Shown here one piece after another: positions 6,848 to 14,468 of a DNA stretch of 19,717 bases. The DNA lies in NCBI GenBank assembly GCA_964409645.1, contig CAYPEK010000083.1, positions 1 to 19,717 of the forward strand, in the 5' to 3' direction. The notes below the pieces were generated by a model. That model was not told the DNA's origin. It ran no database searches and worked only from the letters and a program-made list of their open reading frames with translations. A program made the translations under genes and the position numbers. Numbering within the stretch: position 1 is the first letter of the stretch; the number at the start of each line of letters is the position of its first letter. Origin of the DNA: CAYPEK01 sp964409645. Lineage in GTDB: Bacteria > UBP15 > UBA6099.

Positions 6848-7942
6848 TCACTGGTGCGCCATAATGCGGTTTCTGCCGTGGGCTTTGGCGAGGTAGAGCG
6901 CCTGATCCGATTTGTCTATCATCCGCGCCGCATCAGACGCATCCTGCGGGAATGCGGAAATCCCAATGCTTACGGTTATATTCATCGTTATCTCGCGGTC
7001 ATCGGAGTGAAAAACGAAAGGCTCCGCGGCAATCGCCGCGCGGACCTGCTCGGCTTTCGAAACGGCATTCTTCTTGCCGACATTGGGCAGAAGCAGCGTG
7101 AACTCCTCGCCGCCGAAGCGATTCGCCACTCCCATGTCGCCGACTAGCGACTTGAGCCGCGCGCTCAGTTCGACCAGTACCTGATCCCCGGAGGGATGCC
7201 CGAACGTGTCGTTTATGTTTTTGAACCTGTCTATATCCACCATCAGCAAAGCCACGGGCAGATGCCTGCGCGCGGCGCGCTCCATCTCCCGGTCGAGCCT
7301 GTGCATAAAATACCGTCGGTTGAAAAGCCCCGTCAGCGCATCCGTCGTCGCCATCTCGTAAAGTTTCGAATTGTCAACCGCCACCGCGCAGTAGTTCGCG
7401 ATCGTCGTCAGAAATTGCCATTCGCCGCGCCCGTATTCGAGGTTTTTCGGCTTGCCGATCATCATGAATCCCAGTTCGCGTTCCTTCAACGACAGCGGCA
7501 CGAACGAGGACTGCAAAGTTCTCACATGTTCGAGATTGCCGAAGAAATTATTCCATTCGTCCGATGCTACGATATCGTCCCATTTAGTGTTTTCGTCAAC
7601 GTCGAACGGCACGGGCAGTTTCGTTACCACCTGCTGAACCGTGCTCTTGTCCCTGTAGCGGATGACAAGGCCCTGCCTCTCGTCGTAGAACGCGATCATG
7701 CAGAACCGCACCACGTTGAAGAAATCCATAATCAGGTCCACAACCATCTCCTGAATCTCGTTCCAGTCCATGACGAAAGTTACACGCCGGATCAGCGAAT
7801 AGAGAAGGTCCAGTTCGCGTTCCTTCTCGTCTATGCTGTTCTTCAACTCGGCGTTTTCGTGGATAAGTTCGGACGTGATGGAGCGGAGAACCTCTAGGTC
7901 CTTGTCGAGACTGACGTTTGTGTTTTCGATTTCAGAAGACAT
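6848..7942 (-). CDS. GAF-GGDEF diguanylate cyclase
   Basis: A soluble 364-residue enzyme expected to make cyclic di-GMP from two GTP. A coiled-coil-like start (11-50) leads to a GAF-type sensor domain (about 55-195), then a GGDEF domain (198-360) with DALTGLFNRRYF, DIDRFKNINDTFGHPSGD and the active-site RFGGEEF (GGEEF at 277-281), so it should be catalytically active. The residues where the RxxD inhibitory site normally lies read GDMG, so classical product inhibition is probably lost. There is no membrane segment or receiver domain; the signal would be a ligand or partner of the GAF domain. The ATG at 7942 has no strong Shine-Dalgarno sequence, but no better start is seen. The coding end lies 79 bp before cutA. 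Confidence 0.92.
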   Translation of the reverse strand: MSSEIENTNVSLDKDLEVLRSITSELIHENAELKNSIDEKERELDLLYSLIRRVTFVMDWNEIQEMVVDLIMDFFNVVRFCMIAFYDERQGLVIRYRDKSTVQQVVTKLPVPFDVDENTKWDDIVASDEWNNFFGNLEHVRTLQSSFVPLSLKERELGFMMIGKPKNLEYGRGEWQFLTTIANYCAVAVDNSKLYEMATTDALTGLFNRRYFMHRLDREMERAARRHLPVALLMVDIDRFKNINDTFGHPSGDQVLVELSARLKSLVGDMGVANRFGGEEFTLLLPNVGKKNAVSKAEQVRAAIAAEPFVFHSDDREITMNITVSIGISAFPQDASDAARMIDKSDQALYLAKAHGRNRIMAHQ

Positions 7943-7960
7943 CGGCGCTTAATAATAATC

Positions 7961-7989
7961 GTCGGGGGCGCTTTAAAGGCGCCCCCGAC
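7961..7989 (-). terminator. Strong hairpin terminator downstream of the alcohol dehydrogenase
   Basis: Perfect 11-bp arms (GTCGGGGGCGC and GCGCCCCCGAC) surround a 7-base loop. The minus-strand transcript continues into GATTATTATT, a modest T-rich tail. On the plus strand it is followed by TTTATTT, so it could also work in that direction. It separates the dehydrogenase transcript from the diguanylate cyclase gene. Confidence 0.75.
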
Positions 7990-8025
7990 TTTATTTCCCG
8001 TTCAAAATTATGCCGCCTGCTTCAA

Positions 8026-9222
8026 TTACATGATGCAGGTGATTTTGCAGTCCGTGCGATTCGTGCGCAGTCTCACTATGTTCTGCGGAACCTGATCTAT
8101 CTTGATTCTCTTCGTGACCATCGGAGTCATATCCATTCCGGTGGCCATGCAGTTGATGACGCGCGGGAACGTGCCGTCTCCGGAGTGTCCCTGAGCACCG
8201 ATCATCTCAGCGCGGCGGACCTGAAGAACTTCGCCGGTTACCGGCATCTTCGCGTCCGCACGGGCGACGACCACGATCGTCGCGTTGCAGGAGCGGCCTT
8301 CCCATACTGCCTGCTCGATCTGCGGATACACGATCGTCGGCAGGCCTGTGGCTTCGAGGTACAGGTCCGCGCCGTGCCCGTCCGTGTATTTGAGAACCTT
8401 CTCGACGAAATTCTCTTTCATCGGGTTGATGACGTAGTCCGCGCCGAGTTCCTTCGCCATCTTCGCGCGGCTGGGTTCGGGTTCGGACATAATGACCGCC
8501 GCCGCGCCCATGCGTTTCATGATCGCCGTCGCCGCCTGCCCGACCGGGCCGCCGCCGCAGATGACCACGAAGTCGCCGGGCAGAATGCCTTTTCCGCGCT
8601 GCACAACCGCGTTGTACGCAACGCATGTCGGCTCCACGAGGCTGCCGGCCACGAATATCTCGTCGCCTTTGTAAATGTTCTTCATCGGTTCGAGGCTCCA
8701 CACAACTCTGTCCGGAACCACGATGTATTTCGCGAACGCGCCGTTGACGTTGAACCCGATCTCGTCGAGCTTCTCGCAGTGGTTCGGGTAACCGTCCGCG
8801 CAGGGTCGGCAGCGTCCGCACCACAGCATCTCTTCCGCCGTGACCGCTTCGCCCGGCTTGAACGGCTTCATCGTCCGTTTGCTGGTTGCGCCCGGGCCGC
8901 TCTTCACGACCACGCCGCTGAACTCGTGTCCGAGAGTGGCGGGGAATCCCGTCAGCCCCGGATACCAGATGTAACCCTTATCGTCGGGCTGCGCCATGTG
9001 CACGTCCGACCCGCAGATGCCGCACGCCTTAACCTCGATCAAAACCTCATTCGGACCCGGTTCCGGGATCGGCACTTCCTCGATCTTAAGTTCCGGATTC
9101 TTCCACACAAGACTACCTAGGTACGTCTGAACCCCGTCGATGTCCTTCGCGCCTAACTTGAATCCCTTCTTCGGCGCCCATTTCGCATGCAGTCTTACCG
9201 CTTTCATCATGCCCGCTTTCAT
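8026..9222 (-). CDS. Zinc-dependent alcohol dehydrogenase, scyllo-inosose 3-dehydrogenase type
   Basis: A 398-residue medium-chain dehydrogenase/reductase. Catalytic zinc residues are C70 in CGICGSD and the H99-E100 pair in GHE; the structural zinc site is C135, C138, C141 and C149. The NAD-binding motif GGGPVGQ is at 223-229. From memory its long N-terminal segment (AVRLHAKW, then the GSLVW region) and PGLTGFPATLGHEFSG closely match the Thermotoga TM0412 family, which oxidises scyllo-inosose in inositol catabolism. The ATG at 9222 follows GGGGAGGA by 7 bases. It appears to be transcribed alone: terminator-like hairpins lie on both sides, and no other inositol gene is in the window, so the physiological substrate is uncertain. 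Another polyol or sugar dehydrogenase is the alternative. Confidence 0.85.
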   Translation of the reverse strand: MKAGMMKAVRLHAKWAPKKGFKLGAKDIDGVQTYLGSLVWKNPELKIEEVPIPEPGPNEVLIEVKACGICGSDVHMAQPDDKGYIWYPGLTGFPATLGHEFSGVVVKSGPGATSKRTMKPFKPGEAVTAEEMLWCGRCRPCADGYPNHCEKLDEIGFNVNGAFAKYIVVPDRVVWSLEPMKNIYKGDEIFVAGSLVEPTCVAYNAVVQRGKGILPGDFVVICGGGPVGQAATAIMKRMGAAAVIMSEPEPSRAKMAKELGADYVINPMKENFVEKVLKYTDGHGADLYLEATGLPTIVYPQIEQAVWEGRSCNATIVVVARADAKMPVTGEVLQVRRAEMIGAQGHSGDGTFPRVINCMATGMDMTPMVTKRIKIDQVPQNIVRLRTNRTDCKITCIM

Positions 9223-9245
9223 TGTCCGTTCCTCCCCGGAATCAT

Positions 9246-9271
9246 AAAATAAAGCCCGAAAATTAAGGCTT
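9246..9271 (-). terminator. Rho-independent terminator of the exported TPR gene
   Basis: On the minus strand AAGCC and GGCTT arms with a 10-base loop are followed by TTTATTTTAT. It lies just beyond the stop codon at 9288 and just before the dehydrogenase ribosome binding site. The stem is short, so termination may be partial. Confidence 0.55.
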
Positions 9272-9287
9272 ATTGCCCAACAGCAAA

Positions 9288-12014
9288 TTACCGCCAGAAC
9301 TTAATCGAGTCACTGTTCACGTATGCCGATTTGACAACTCCGCGCCTCACCGGGTTCTGCACCAGATGGAAGTGATCGAGAATCAGCGCGCTCATCCGTT
9401 CGCAGTAGTTGTCGAACGCGCGCGTTTTCAGGTCGTTTATCTCTCTGTAGGAAAGCGTTGACGACACCGCGCCGTCTATATAGCCGGTTCCCGTCAGATC
9501 GTTGTCGTAAAGCACCGTTTTCCCGTCTTCAACCAGCACCAGCTTCGTCGTGACCGGGTAGTCACCCTCCACGTAAGCCTTCTTCTTGAGGCCCTTGAAG
9601 CGCGTGTTCTCCCTGTCCACCATCTGCTGGCGTCCGATCTTCCCGATATAGACGATGTCCGCCGGATATTTCTTCAGCATCTTCGCTATGAACGCTTCGT
9701 CCGTTTTCTCTCTGTATGTCGTGAACGACAGGTCCTCTTTCGGCACTATCACGTCGAAATAGCCCGACTCTGAAAGCGACTTCACGAGTTTCTTCGTATA
9801 GACCTCGGACGGCTTCGGGTCCCAGCGCTCCGTCCCCGGCAGGTTTTCGTACGGAATCACAAGTATTTTGCGCTTGTTATAGTTGTTTTTGAACACCTGA
9901 TAGTAATCGAGCGGCGACACCTGAGACAGGGACGCGAGCGGGATGTCCGCATCCGCATCTTCCTTATTTTCGTACGTATCCAGATCGGTATCCCGCGAAA
10001 TGTGGACGGGCTGGTAGTTCAGTCCCGATTTGTCAACTATATAGCTAAAGTTCGAAACAATGGTCTTGTCCCTCGGGTCGAGCTTGAGCGCCCTGTGCGC
10101 AAGCTCTTGAGCCGTCGGAAAATCGCCTTTCTTGAAATAACAGAACGAAATGTTATTGAGCACTCCCGGTTTGAGACACTTCTTTTCGACCGCCTTGGTG
10201 AGCAGCTCGACTCCCGAGTCGCAGTCGCCCATCAGCACCTTCATCGATCCGAGGTTCCCGGCCGCGCACCCGTTGTCCGCGTCCGTCCTCACCGCCTTGT
10301 CGTACTCTTCGACCGCCATCTCCGGCCGACCCATCATCTGATTCACATAACCGAGGCTGTTCCTCGCCACCGAATTGTCCGGCGCGCTGTCCAGCACTTC
10401 CCGGTACACCGCCGCCGCCTGATGGTAGAACCCTCGGCGCTCGAGCACCATTCCCTGAACCACCTTATAATCCACGTTATCCGGATGAATCTTCAGAGCG
10501 CGCTCGATGTCGCGGTCCGCGTCGTCGAGGCGATTTTTGCTGATGTTATATTTCGCGGCGCGGTAATATTCCGCGGCCTCTTTGTCCGCTGCCGCCGCAA
10601 GCTCCAGTTGTTTCTGCTTTTCGAGCTCTTCCTTCGTCGGTTTCGCGGGTTTTTCCGCTTTTTTCTTTTCTTCTTTCTTCTTATCGGCCTTCGCCGGTTC
10701 CGACTTCTTCTCCGGTTCGGCTTTCTTGGCAACCTGTGCTTCGGGCTTATTCTCCTCGACAGGCGTTCTCAGCCGCGCCGTGGCAGGCTGGGAGGCCGGC
10801 TGTTCTGCCGGTTGCTCGGCGGGCTGCGCCGGTTCGGCTTTCGCAACTTCCGCAGCCGGCTCCTGCTTCGCCGCCGGTGCCGTTTCCACCGCGGGTTCCG
10901 TTTTGACTTCAGCCGCCGGCTCGGTTTTTGTTTCAGCGGCCGGCTCGGTCTTGGTCTCCGCCGCGGGTTCCGTATCCGTCCTCAGCCGAGGTTCTTTTTT
11001 TGTTTCCGGCGTTTTTTCAGGAAGCGACGCGATCTGATGCGTCGGCGCGGGTTTTGACGATTCCTGCTCAGCAGCCTCTTTTTTCTCCGGCTCGGCCGGT
11101 TCCGTGCTCGCGGGCGCCTGTGCGACTTCGGTCGCCGCCGCCGGCTGGCTCACCTGCGGCGCCTCGCCGCTCTCTTCGGTTTTCCGCGTTATCTCCTTCG
11201 GGAGCCCTTTTAGCGTCCCTTCGGCATAAGTGTTGTCGTCTTTTTCTTTCTTCTTCTGTTTCAGGAATTCGTAATTCTTTTTAAATTGCTCGTTGGTCGG
11301 ATCGAGACGGAGGACTTCCTCCATCTGCTTCAAAGCATCTTCATACCGTTCGAGCTTGAGATAGGTGAACGCGAGGTTGTTCCGAGGAAGCGGGTAATCG
11401 GGCGCAAGCTCGACCGCCTTTTCTATGTACGCCACGGCACTCTTGTAGTCGCCGCGTTCGATATAGACGTTTCCGAGATTGATGTCGGCCGTGATCATTT
11501 TGTCGTTTGCCGCGAGCGCCGCCTTCAGCTCCGTCTCCGCGTCGTTGTATCTCTTCATCAGGTAATAATTCTGGCCGATGTTGTTGTGGATTACCGCCGT
11601 GTCAGGGCTGTCCGCCGGTGTCAGCGCCAGCGACTTTTTGAACATCTCCACGGACTTCTCATAGTCCTTTTTTGCGTTGTAGCAAACACCGAGTCCGCTG
11701 TACGCCTCGGGCACTTTCTCCGGTTCGATCTCGACCGCTTTCTGAAGCAACGGCAGAGCGTCGTCGAACTTCCCCTCATCGACATACATCAGTCCGAGCG
11801 CGTTCAGGTAATAAGCGTTCGAAGGTTCCTTTTCGATCGCTGCTTTCAGCTCCTGAATAGCCTCGTCATTCTTTTCCGCTTTCTGCAACTGAAGGGCTTT
11901 TTGATAGTGGTCCCAACCGGTCTGTGAGACCGCCGGCAACGCGGCATACAGGAGCCCGGCCATCGCCAGCACTCCCAATAATATGCCGATCCGGCTCTTC
12001 GCGGCTGATTTCAT
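9288..12014 (-). CDS. Exported TPR protein with low-complexity linker and conserved-looking C-terminal domain
   Basis: A 908-residue protein of unknown function. Residues 8-30 form a signal peptide or anchor, with possible cleavage after AVS at 30. Six or so TPR units span about 32-255, a Pro/Ala/Glu/Lys-rich linker spans about 265-470, and a second TPR block spans about 476-660. The C-terminal 200 residues (ILVIPYENLPGTERWDP near 717-733, then SGYFDVIVPKED and ADIVYIGKIGRQQM) alternate strands and helices in a way that recalls envelope nucleotide-free TolB-N or CsgG-like folds; that is only a guess. The ATG at 12014 has GAGGTGACGA before it. Likely a periplasmic scaffold or assembly protein. 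The linker probably spans the envelope or separates two binding platforms. It lies 124 bp after another TPR gene. Confidence 0.8.
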   Translation of the reverse strand: MKSAAKSRIGILLGVLAMAGLLYAALPAVSQTGWDHYQKALQLQKAEKNDEAIQELKAAIEKEPSNAYYLNALGLMYVDEGKFDDALPLLQKAVEIEPEKVPEAYSGLGVCYNAKKDYEKSVEMFKKSLALTPADSPDTAVIHNNIGQNYYLMKRYNDAETELKAALAANDKMITADINLGNVYIERGDYKSAVAYIEKAVELAPDYPLPRNNLAFTYLKLERYEDALKQMEEVLRLDPTNEQFKKNYEFLKQKKKEKDDNTYAEGTLKGLPKEITRKTEESGEAPQVSQPAAATEVAQAPASTEPAEPEKKEAAEQESSKPAPTHQIASLPEKTPETKKEPRLRTDTEPAAETKTEPAAETKTEPAAEVKTEPAVETAPAAKQEPAAEVAKAEPAQPAEQPAEQPASQPATARLRTPVEENKPEAQVAKKAEPEKKSEPAKADKKKEEKKKAEKPAKPTKEELEKQKQLELAAAADKEAAEYYRAAKYNISKNRLDDADRDIERALKIHPDNVDYKVVQGMVLERRGFYHQAAAVYREVLDSAPDNSVARNSLGYVNQMMGRPEMAVEEYDKAVRTDADNGCAAGNLGSMKVLMGDCDSGVELLTKAVEKKCLKPGVLNNISFCYFKKGDFPTAQELAHRALKLDPRDKTIVSNFSYIVDKSGLNYQPVHISRDTDLDTYENKEDADADIPLASLSQVSPLDYYQVFKNNYNKRKILVIPYENLPGTERWDPKPSEVYTKKLVKSLSESGYFDVIVPKEDLSFTTYREKTDEAFIAKMLKKYPADIVYIGKIGRQQMVDRENTRFKGLKKKAYVEGDYPVTTKLVLVEDGKTVLYDNDLTGTGYIDGAVSSTLSYREINDLKTRAFDNYCERMSALILDHFHLVQNPVRRGVVKSAYVNSDSIKFWR
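10878..10973 (-). repeat. Four tandem 24-bp repeats coding TEPAAETK in the TPR-protein linker
   Basis: Residues 348-379 read as four in-frame copies of an 8-residue unit: TEPAAETK twice, then TEPAAEVK and TEPAVETA. Codon choice differs between copies (third positions vary), so the repeat is kept at the protein level more than at the DNA level. A shorter AEQP repeat follows at residues about 400-410. Confidence 0.8.
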
Positions 12015-12030
12015 TCGTCACCTCGGTGTC

Positions 12031-12061
12031 GTTCCATTTTCATGAAACCTCAAAGTGGAAC
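12031..12061 (-). promoter_or_regulatory. Leader hairpin just upstream of the exported TPR gene
   Basis: Arms of 10 bases (GTTCCATTTT and AAAGTGGAAC, 9 of 10 paired) enclose an 11-base loop. The hairpin ends 16 bases before the ATG and directly abuts the ribosome binding region, so it could affect translation or message stability. A second small perfect hairpin (CGCGA-TATC-TCGCG) lies immediately upstream, near 12067-12080. Confidence 0.5.
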
Positions 12062-12119
12062 CATCCGCGATATCTCGCGCCGGCTTCCACCATAATCTAT
12101 ATATATTACAGCAGAATAA

Positions 12120-12148
12120 CATTACAGGAAATAGGGTATTATTTCAAG
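12120..12148 (-). promoter_or_regulatory. Possible promoter of the exported TPR gene
   Basis: TTGAAA, formed by the last two codons of the upstream gene plus neighbouring bases, is followed after 17 bases by TAATGT on the minus strand. The match is moderate, and read-through from the upstream TPR gene is equally possible. Confidence 0.3.
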
Positions 12149-14178
12149 TTCTCAATGGCCTGTCTTGCTTCCGGCACGGCATCGTTCACCGGATTGGCTT
12201 CTATCCCCTTCTGATACCACTCCGCCGCTTTCGTTTTATCCCCCTTCAGGTTCCTGTAAAGGTTTCCTATATAGATGTACGTTTTCGTCTGATCGGGCGC
12301 CGCATCGATCGCACATTTATAATAGTACAGCGCCTTGTCGAAGTTCCGCTTCATCTCGTACATTCTCGCCACCCTGATCTGCAGCTCGACATCGTGCGGC
12401 TGCATGTCCGCCGAAGCCGATAGGTGCACGAGAGCGTCAGTTATCCGTCCCAGCTTTGAGTACGCGTCGCCCGTTTTATATCGCAGAATGGGGTCGTTCT
12501 TGTTCTTGTCCATCGTCTGGATCGCGTCTTCGTACGCACGCGCCGCGCGCCGGTAATTGTGCCGCCCGTATTCGAGATTGCCTATATAAGTCAGGCATTT
12601 CGAAAGTTTCTCGCGCACTGCGGCCACCGACGGCCGCTGCCGCAGATATTTCTTGTAATGGTCCGCCGCGCGCCAGTAGTTCTTTCCGTTGTAATAGAAG
12701 TCGCCGAGGTCCCGGTGCACATCCGGAAAATCGGGCCGCTCCTTCAGAACTTCCATATACAGCGCAAGCGCGTCTTTGGTCTTTCCCTTCTCCCAATACG
12801 ACTTCGCGAGCGCTTTGCGGCAGAGATAATCCGGCGCGGCTGCTTCGATGCACAAAGCCAGCTTCCTGTCCCCGGCGTCGTTCATCCCCACCTTTCGGTA
12901 CAAATTGTTCTGCGCCGTGAACCACCTCTCCGGCGAAATCCGCGCGAAAAGAAAAAGCGCGGCCGCTATCACAAACAACACGATGAGCAGCGCGCCGACC
13001 GTTGCCGGTATCTGGAACTCGACGTGCCTCATTTTGGTCGCGAGCTTCGTGGTTGACCACAAAATAACCACACCACTGATAAGCGGGAACAGGAATCCGA
13101 TGCATAGCACATTGAAAAAGAAGCCGATTATGTTTTTCTGGTTCGCTCCTGCGTGCATCGGTTTCGGGGGCGGAACGAGATTGTTGACGTTAATCAGATT
13201 CGCCGCTGTGCGCGGGATGTAGGGCGGCCGCTGCGGCATGGCGCGTCTCACTCCCACCGGAGGCTGCCCCGGCGTCCGCACGGCGCCCGTAGCGAACGCC
13301 ACCGGCGCCGCGGCTTGTTTTTTGCCGATCTGCAACCACGGCGCCGGGTCCGCCGGTAGAACACGCTGCCTGTTCTGAAGGTATGTGTCGTAAACCGGGC
13401 CGTGCCCCAGCATCGCGTTCCAATGCCTCAGACCGAGCAGCAGACCACCGATCGTCAGCAGTATGGAAATGTACGCGAAAATCTGCATGAACGTCACGAT
13501 TCGCCGCGGGTAGATCGTCAGCGCGATGTCGATCACAAACATCGCCGCCACAACAACCCCAACCGTCAGCCAAGGCGCCGCGTAAACTCTGTCCGCGAAC
13601 AGAAACACCACCGGCAGCCGGAAAGCGGTCAGTGGCTCGCCCTCGTAGAATCTGAACCATGGAAACAGCAACGCGGGCAGAAGCAACAGCGTGCCGGCCG
13701 CGAGATAAAACACGGGCGATTTGAACATCGTCCGCAAGTCTATATTGATATCGCCGAACTTCTTTTTTTTGTCGGATTCTTCAAGCAACTCCTCGATCAG
13801 CGCCTCGTCCACCGAGCTTTCGTACACTTCCCCGTTGTCCGCCGCGCCCTTTTTCTTCTGCGAAGCGGCGCGCGCCGCGCCCTCTGCCTGCTTTTTTGTT
13901 TCGAATGCCTTCGCTTCAGCTTCCTCAAAACTCTCCGTCGAGAATCCGAGGCCGGTCGGGGCTGCACTCGGGTCGCGCCTGTCCTTTTTCGGGTCGAATA
14001 TCTCCATGCCGAGATCGAGACCTGAACCGGCCGGCGGCGCGATAGGCGCAAACGGACTGTCCATCGGCGGCGCGCCGATAGGCGGCGCAATTCCGGCTGC
14101 CTCCACCTTTGTCCCGCATTTCGGGCAGAATTTCTTACCGTCGGGAACAGTGTTCCCGCAATTTGCGCATATCTCCAT
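12139..14178 (-). CDS. Zinc-ribbon, multi-pass membrane, TPR protein of unknown function
   Basis: A 679-residue protein with an unusual layout. It opens with a zinc ribbon (C4, C7, C18, C21 in CANCG and CPKCG). A Pro/Gly-rich stretch (30-60) and an Ala/Glu/Lys-rich, probably helical region (80-140) follow. Five likely membrane segments lie at about 155-175, 203-222, 228-250, 350-373 and 392-412, with a Pro-rich loop between the third and fourth. The C-terminal 250 residues are about six TPR units. With five membrane spans, the ribbon and the TPR domain would lie on opposite faces, so TPRs may be periplasmic if the ribbon is cytosolic. The ATG at 14178 has TGGAG 9 bases upstream. It is followed by an exported TPR protein in the same direction; the two may form one envelope complex, which is inference. 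Confidence 0.82.
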   Translation of the reverse strand: MEICANCGNTVPDGKKFCPKCGTKVEAAGIAPPIGAPPMDSPFAPIAPPAGSGLDLGMEIFDPKKDRRDPSAAPTGLGFSTESFEEAEAKAFETKKQAEGAARAASQKKKGAADNGEVYESSVDEALIEELLEESDKKKKFGDINIDLRTMFKSPVFYLAAGTLLLLPALLFPWFRFYEGEPLTAFRLPVVFLFADRVYAAPWLTVGVVVAAMFVIDIALTIYPRRIVTFMQIFAYISILLTIGGLLLGLRHWNAMLGHGPVYDTYLQNRQRVLPADPAPWLQIGKKQAAAPVAFATGAVRTPGQPPVGVRRAMPQRPPYIPRTAANLINVNNLVPPPKPMHAGANQKNIIGFFFNVLCIGFLFPLISGVVILWSTTKLATKMRHVEFQIPATVGALLIVLFVIAAALFLFARISPERWFTAQNNLYRKVGMNDAGDRKLALCIEAAAPDYLCRKALAKSYWEKGKTKDALALYMEVLKERPDFPDVHRDLGDFYYNGKNYWRAADHYKKYLRQRPSVAAVREKLSKCLTYIGNLEYGRHNYRRAARAYEDAIQTMDKNKNDPILRYKTGDAYSKLGRITDALVHLSASADMQPHDVELQIRVARMYEMKRNFDKALYYYKCAIDAAPDQTKTYIYIGNLYRNLKGDKTKAAEWYQKGIEANPVNDAVPEARQAIENLK

Positions 14179-14214
14179 CTCTTAAAGCTCCACAAAAAAT
14201 AATGAATCCAGTGA

Positions 14215-14243
14215 ATTATATATCCGCACCGGCCGGATTGTAC
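14215..14243 (-). promoter_or_regulatory. Possible promoter of the zinc-ribbon TPR gene
   Basis: A perfect TATAAT lies on the minus strand at 14220-14215. At 17 bases upstream the -35 is only GTACAA, a weak match. The spacer contains the palindrome CCGGCCGG (14229-14236), which could be an operator and might explain a weak -35. Confidence 0.35.
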
Positions 14244-14455
14244 TAAGCAAACCAAAGAATATTATCTTTTAATTATTTGCGTCGGATACCGGAAATTATC
14301 AGACCAAAGTTTATGTATTAACCATTATCTTTTTCACGAATATTTTTTCATGCAATCCGGAGCACGGCCGGCTCTTTCCGCCCCACCTCGCTTTTTTTTG
14401 CCGCTTCACCGGCGTTTGTTGTTGTGTTACACTTTGTCGGACGTAGTTTTACGGT

Positions 14456-14460
14456 GGAGG
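14456..14460 (+). promoter_or_regulatory. Ribosome binding site that decides the mannosidase start
   Basis: GGAGG lies 8 bases before the ATG at 14469. The ATG at 14463 would be only 2 bases from it, and the GTG at 14424 lies upstream of it, so 14469 is the best-supported start. Confidence 0.65.
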
Positions 14461-14468
14461 GGATGGTT

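Larger units (their letters stand above)
14179..14468. other. Divergent intergenic region between the TPR membrane protein and the mannosidase
   Basis: This 290-bp gap separates genes transcribed in opposite directions and must hold both promoters. It is AT-rich near the leftward gene and richer in GC with a run of eight T bases (about 14392-14399) near the rightward gene. I see a -10 for the leftward gene and a CCGGCCGG palindrome, and no convincing rightward promoter: TACACT at a 17-base spacing from TTCACC is the best weak candidate. No small gene or RNA is recognisable. Confidence 0.5.

Noticed and set aside
7918..9120. A 400-codon open frame on the plus strand opposite the alcohol dehydrogenase.
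   Set aside because: It is rich in Arg, His and Ala with no domain, and the opposite strand encodes a complete conserved enzyme; it is a GC-driven shadow.
14424..14468. An upstream GTG start for the mannosidase adding 15 residues.
   Set aside because: It lies before the strong ribosome binding site at 14456-14460 and adds residues with no family resemblance.
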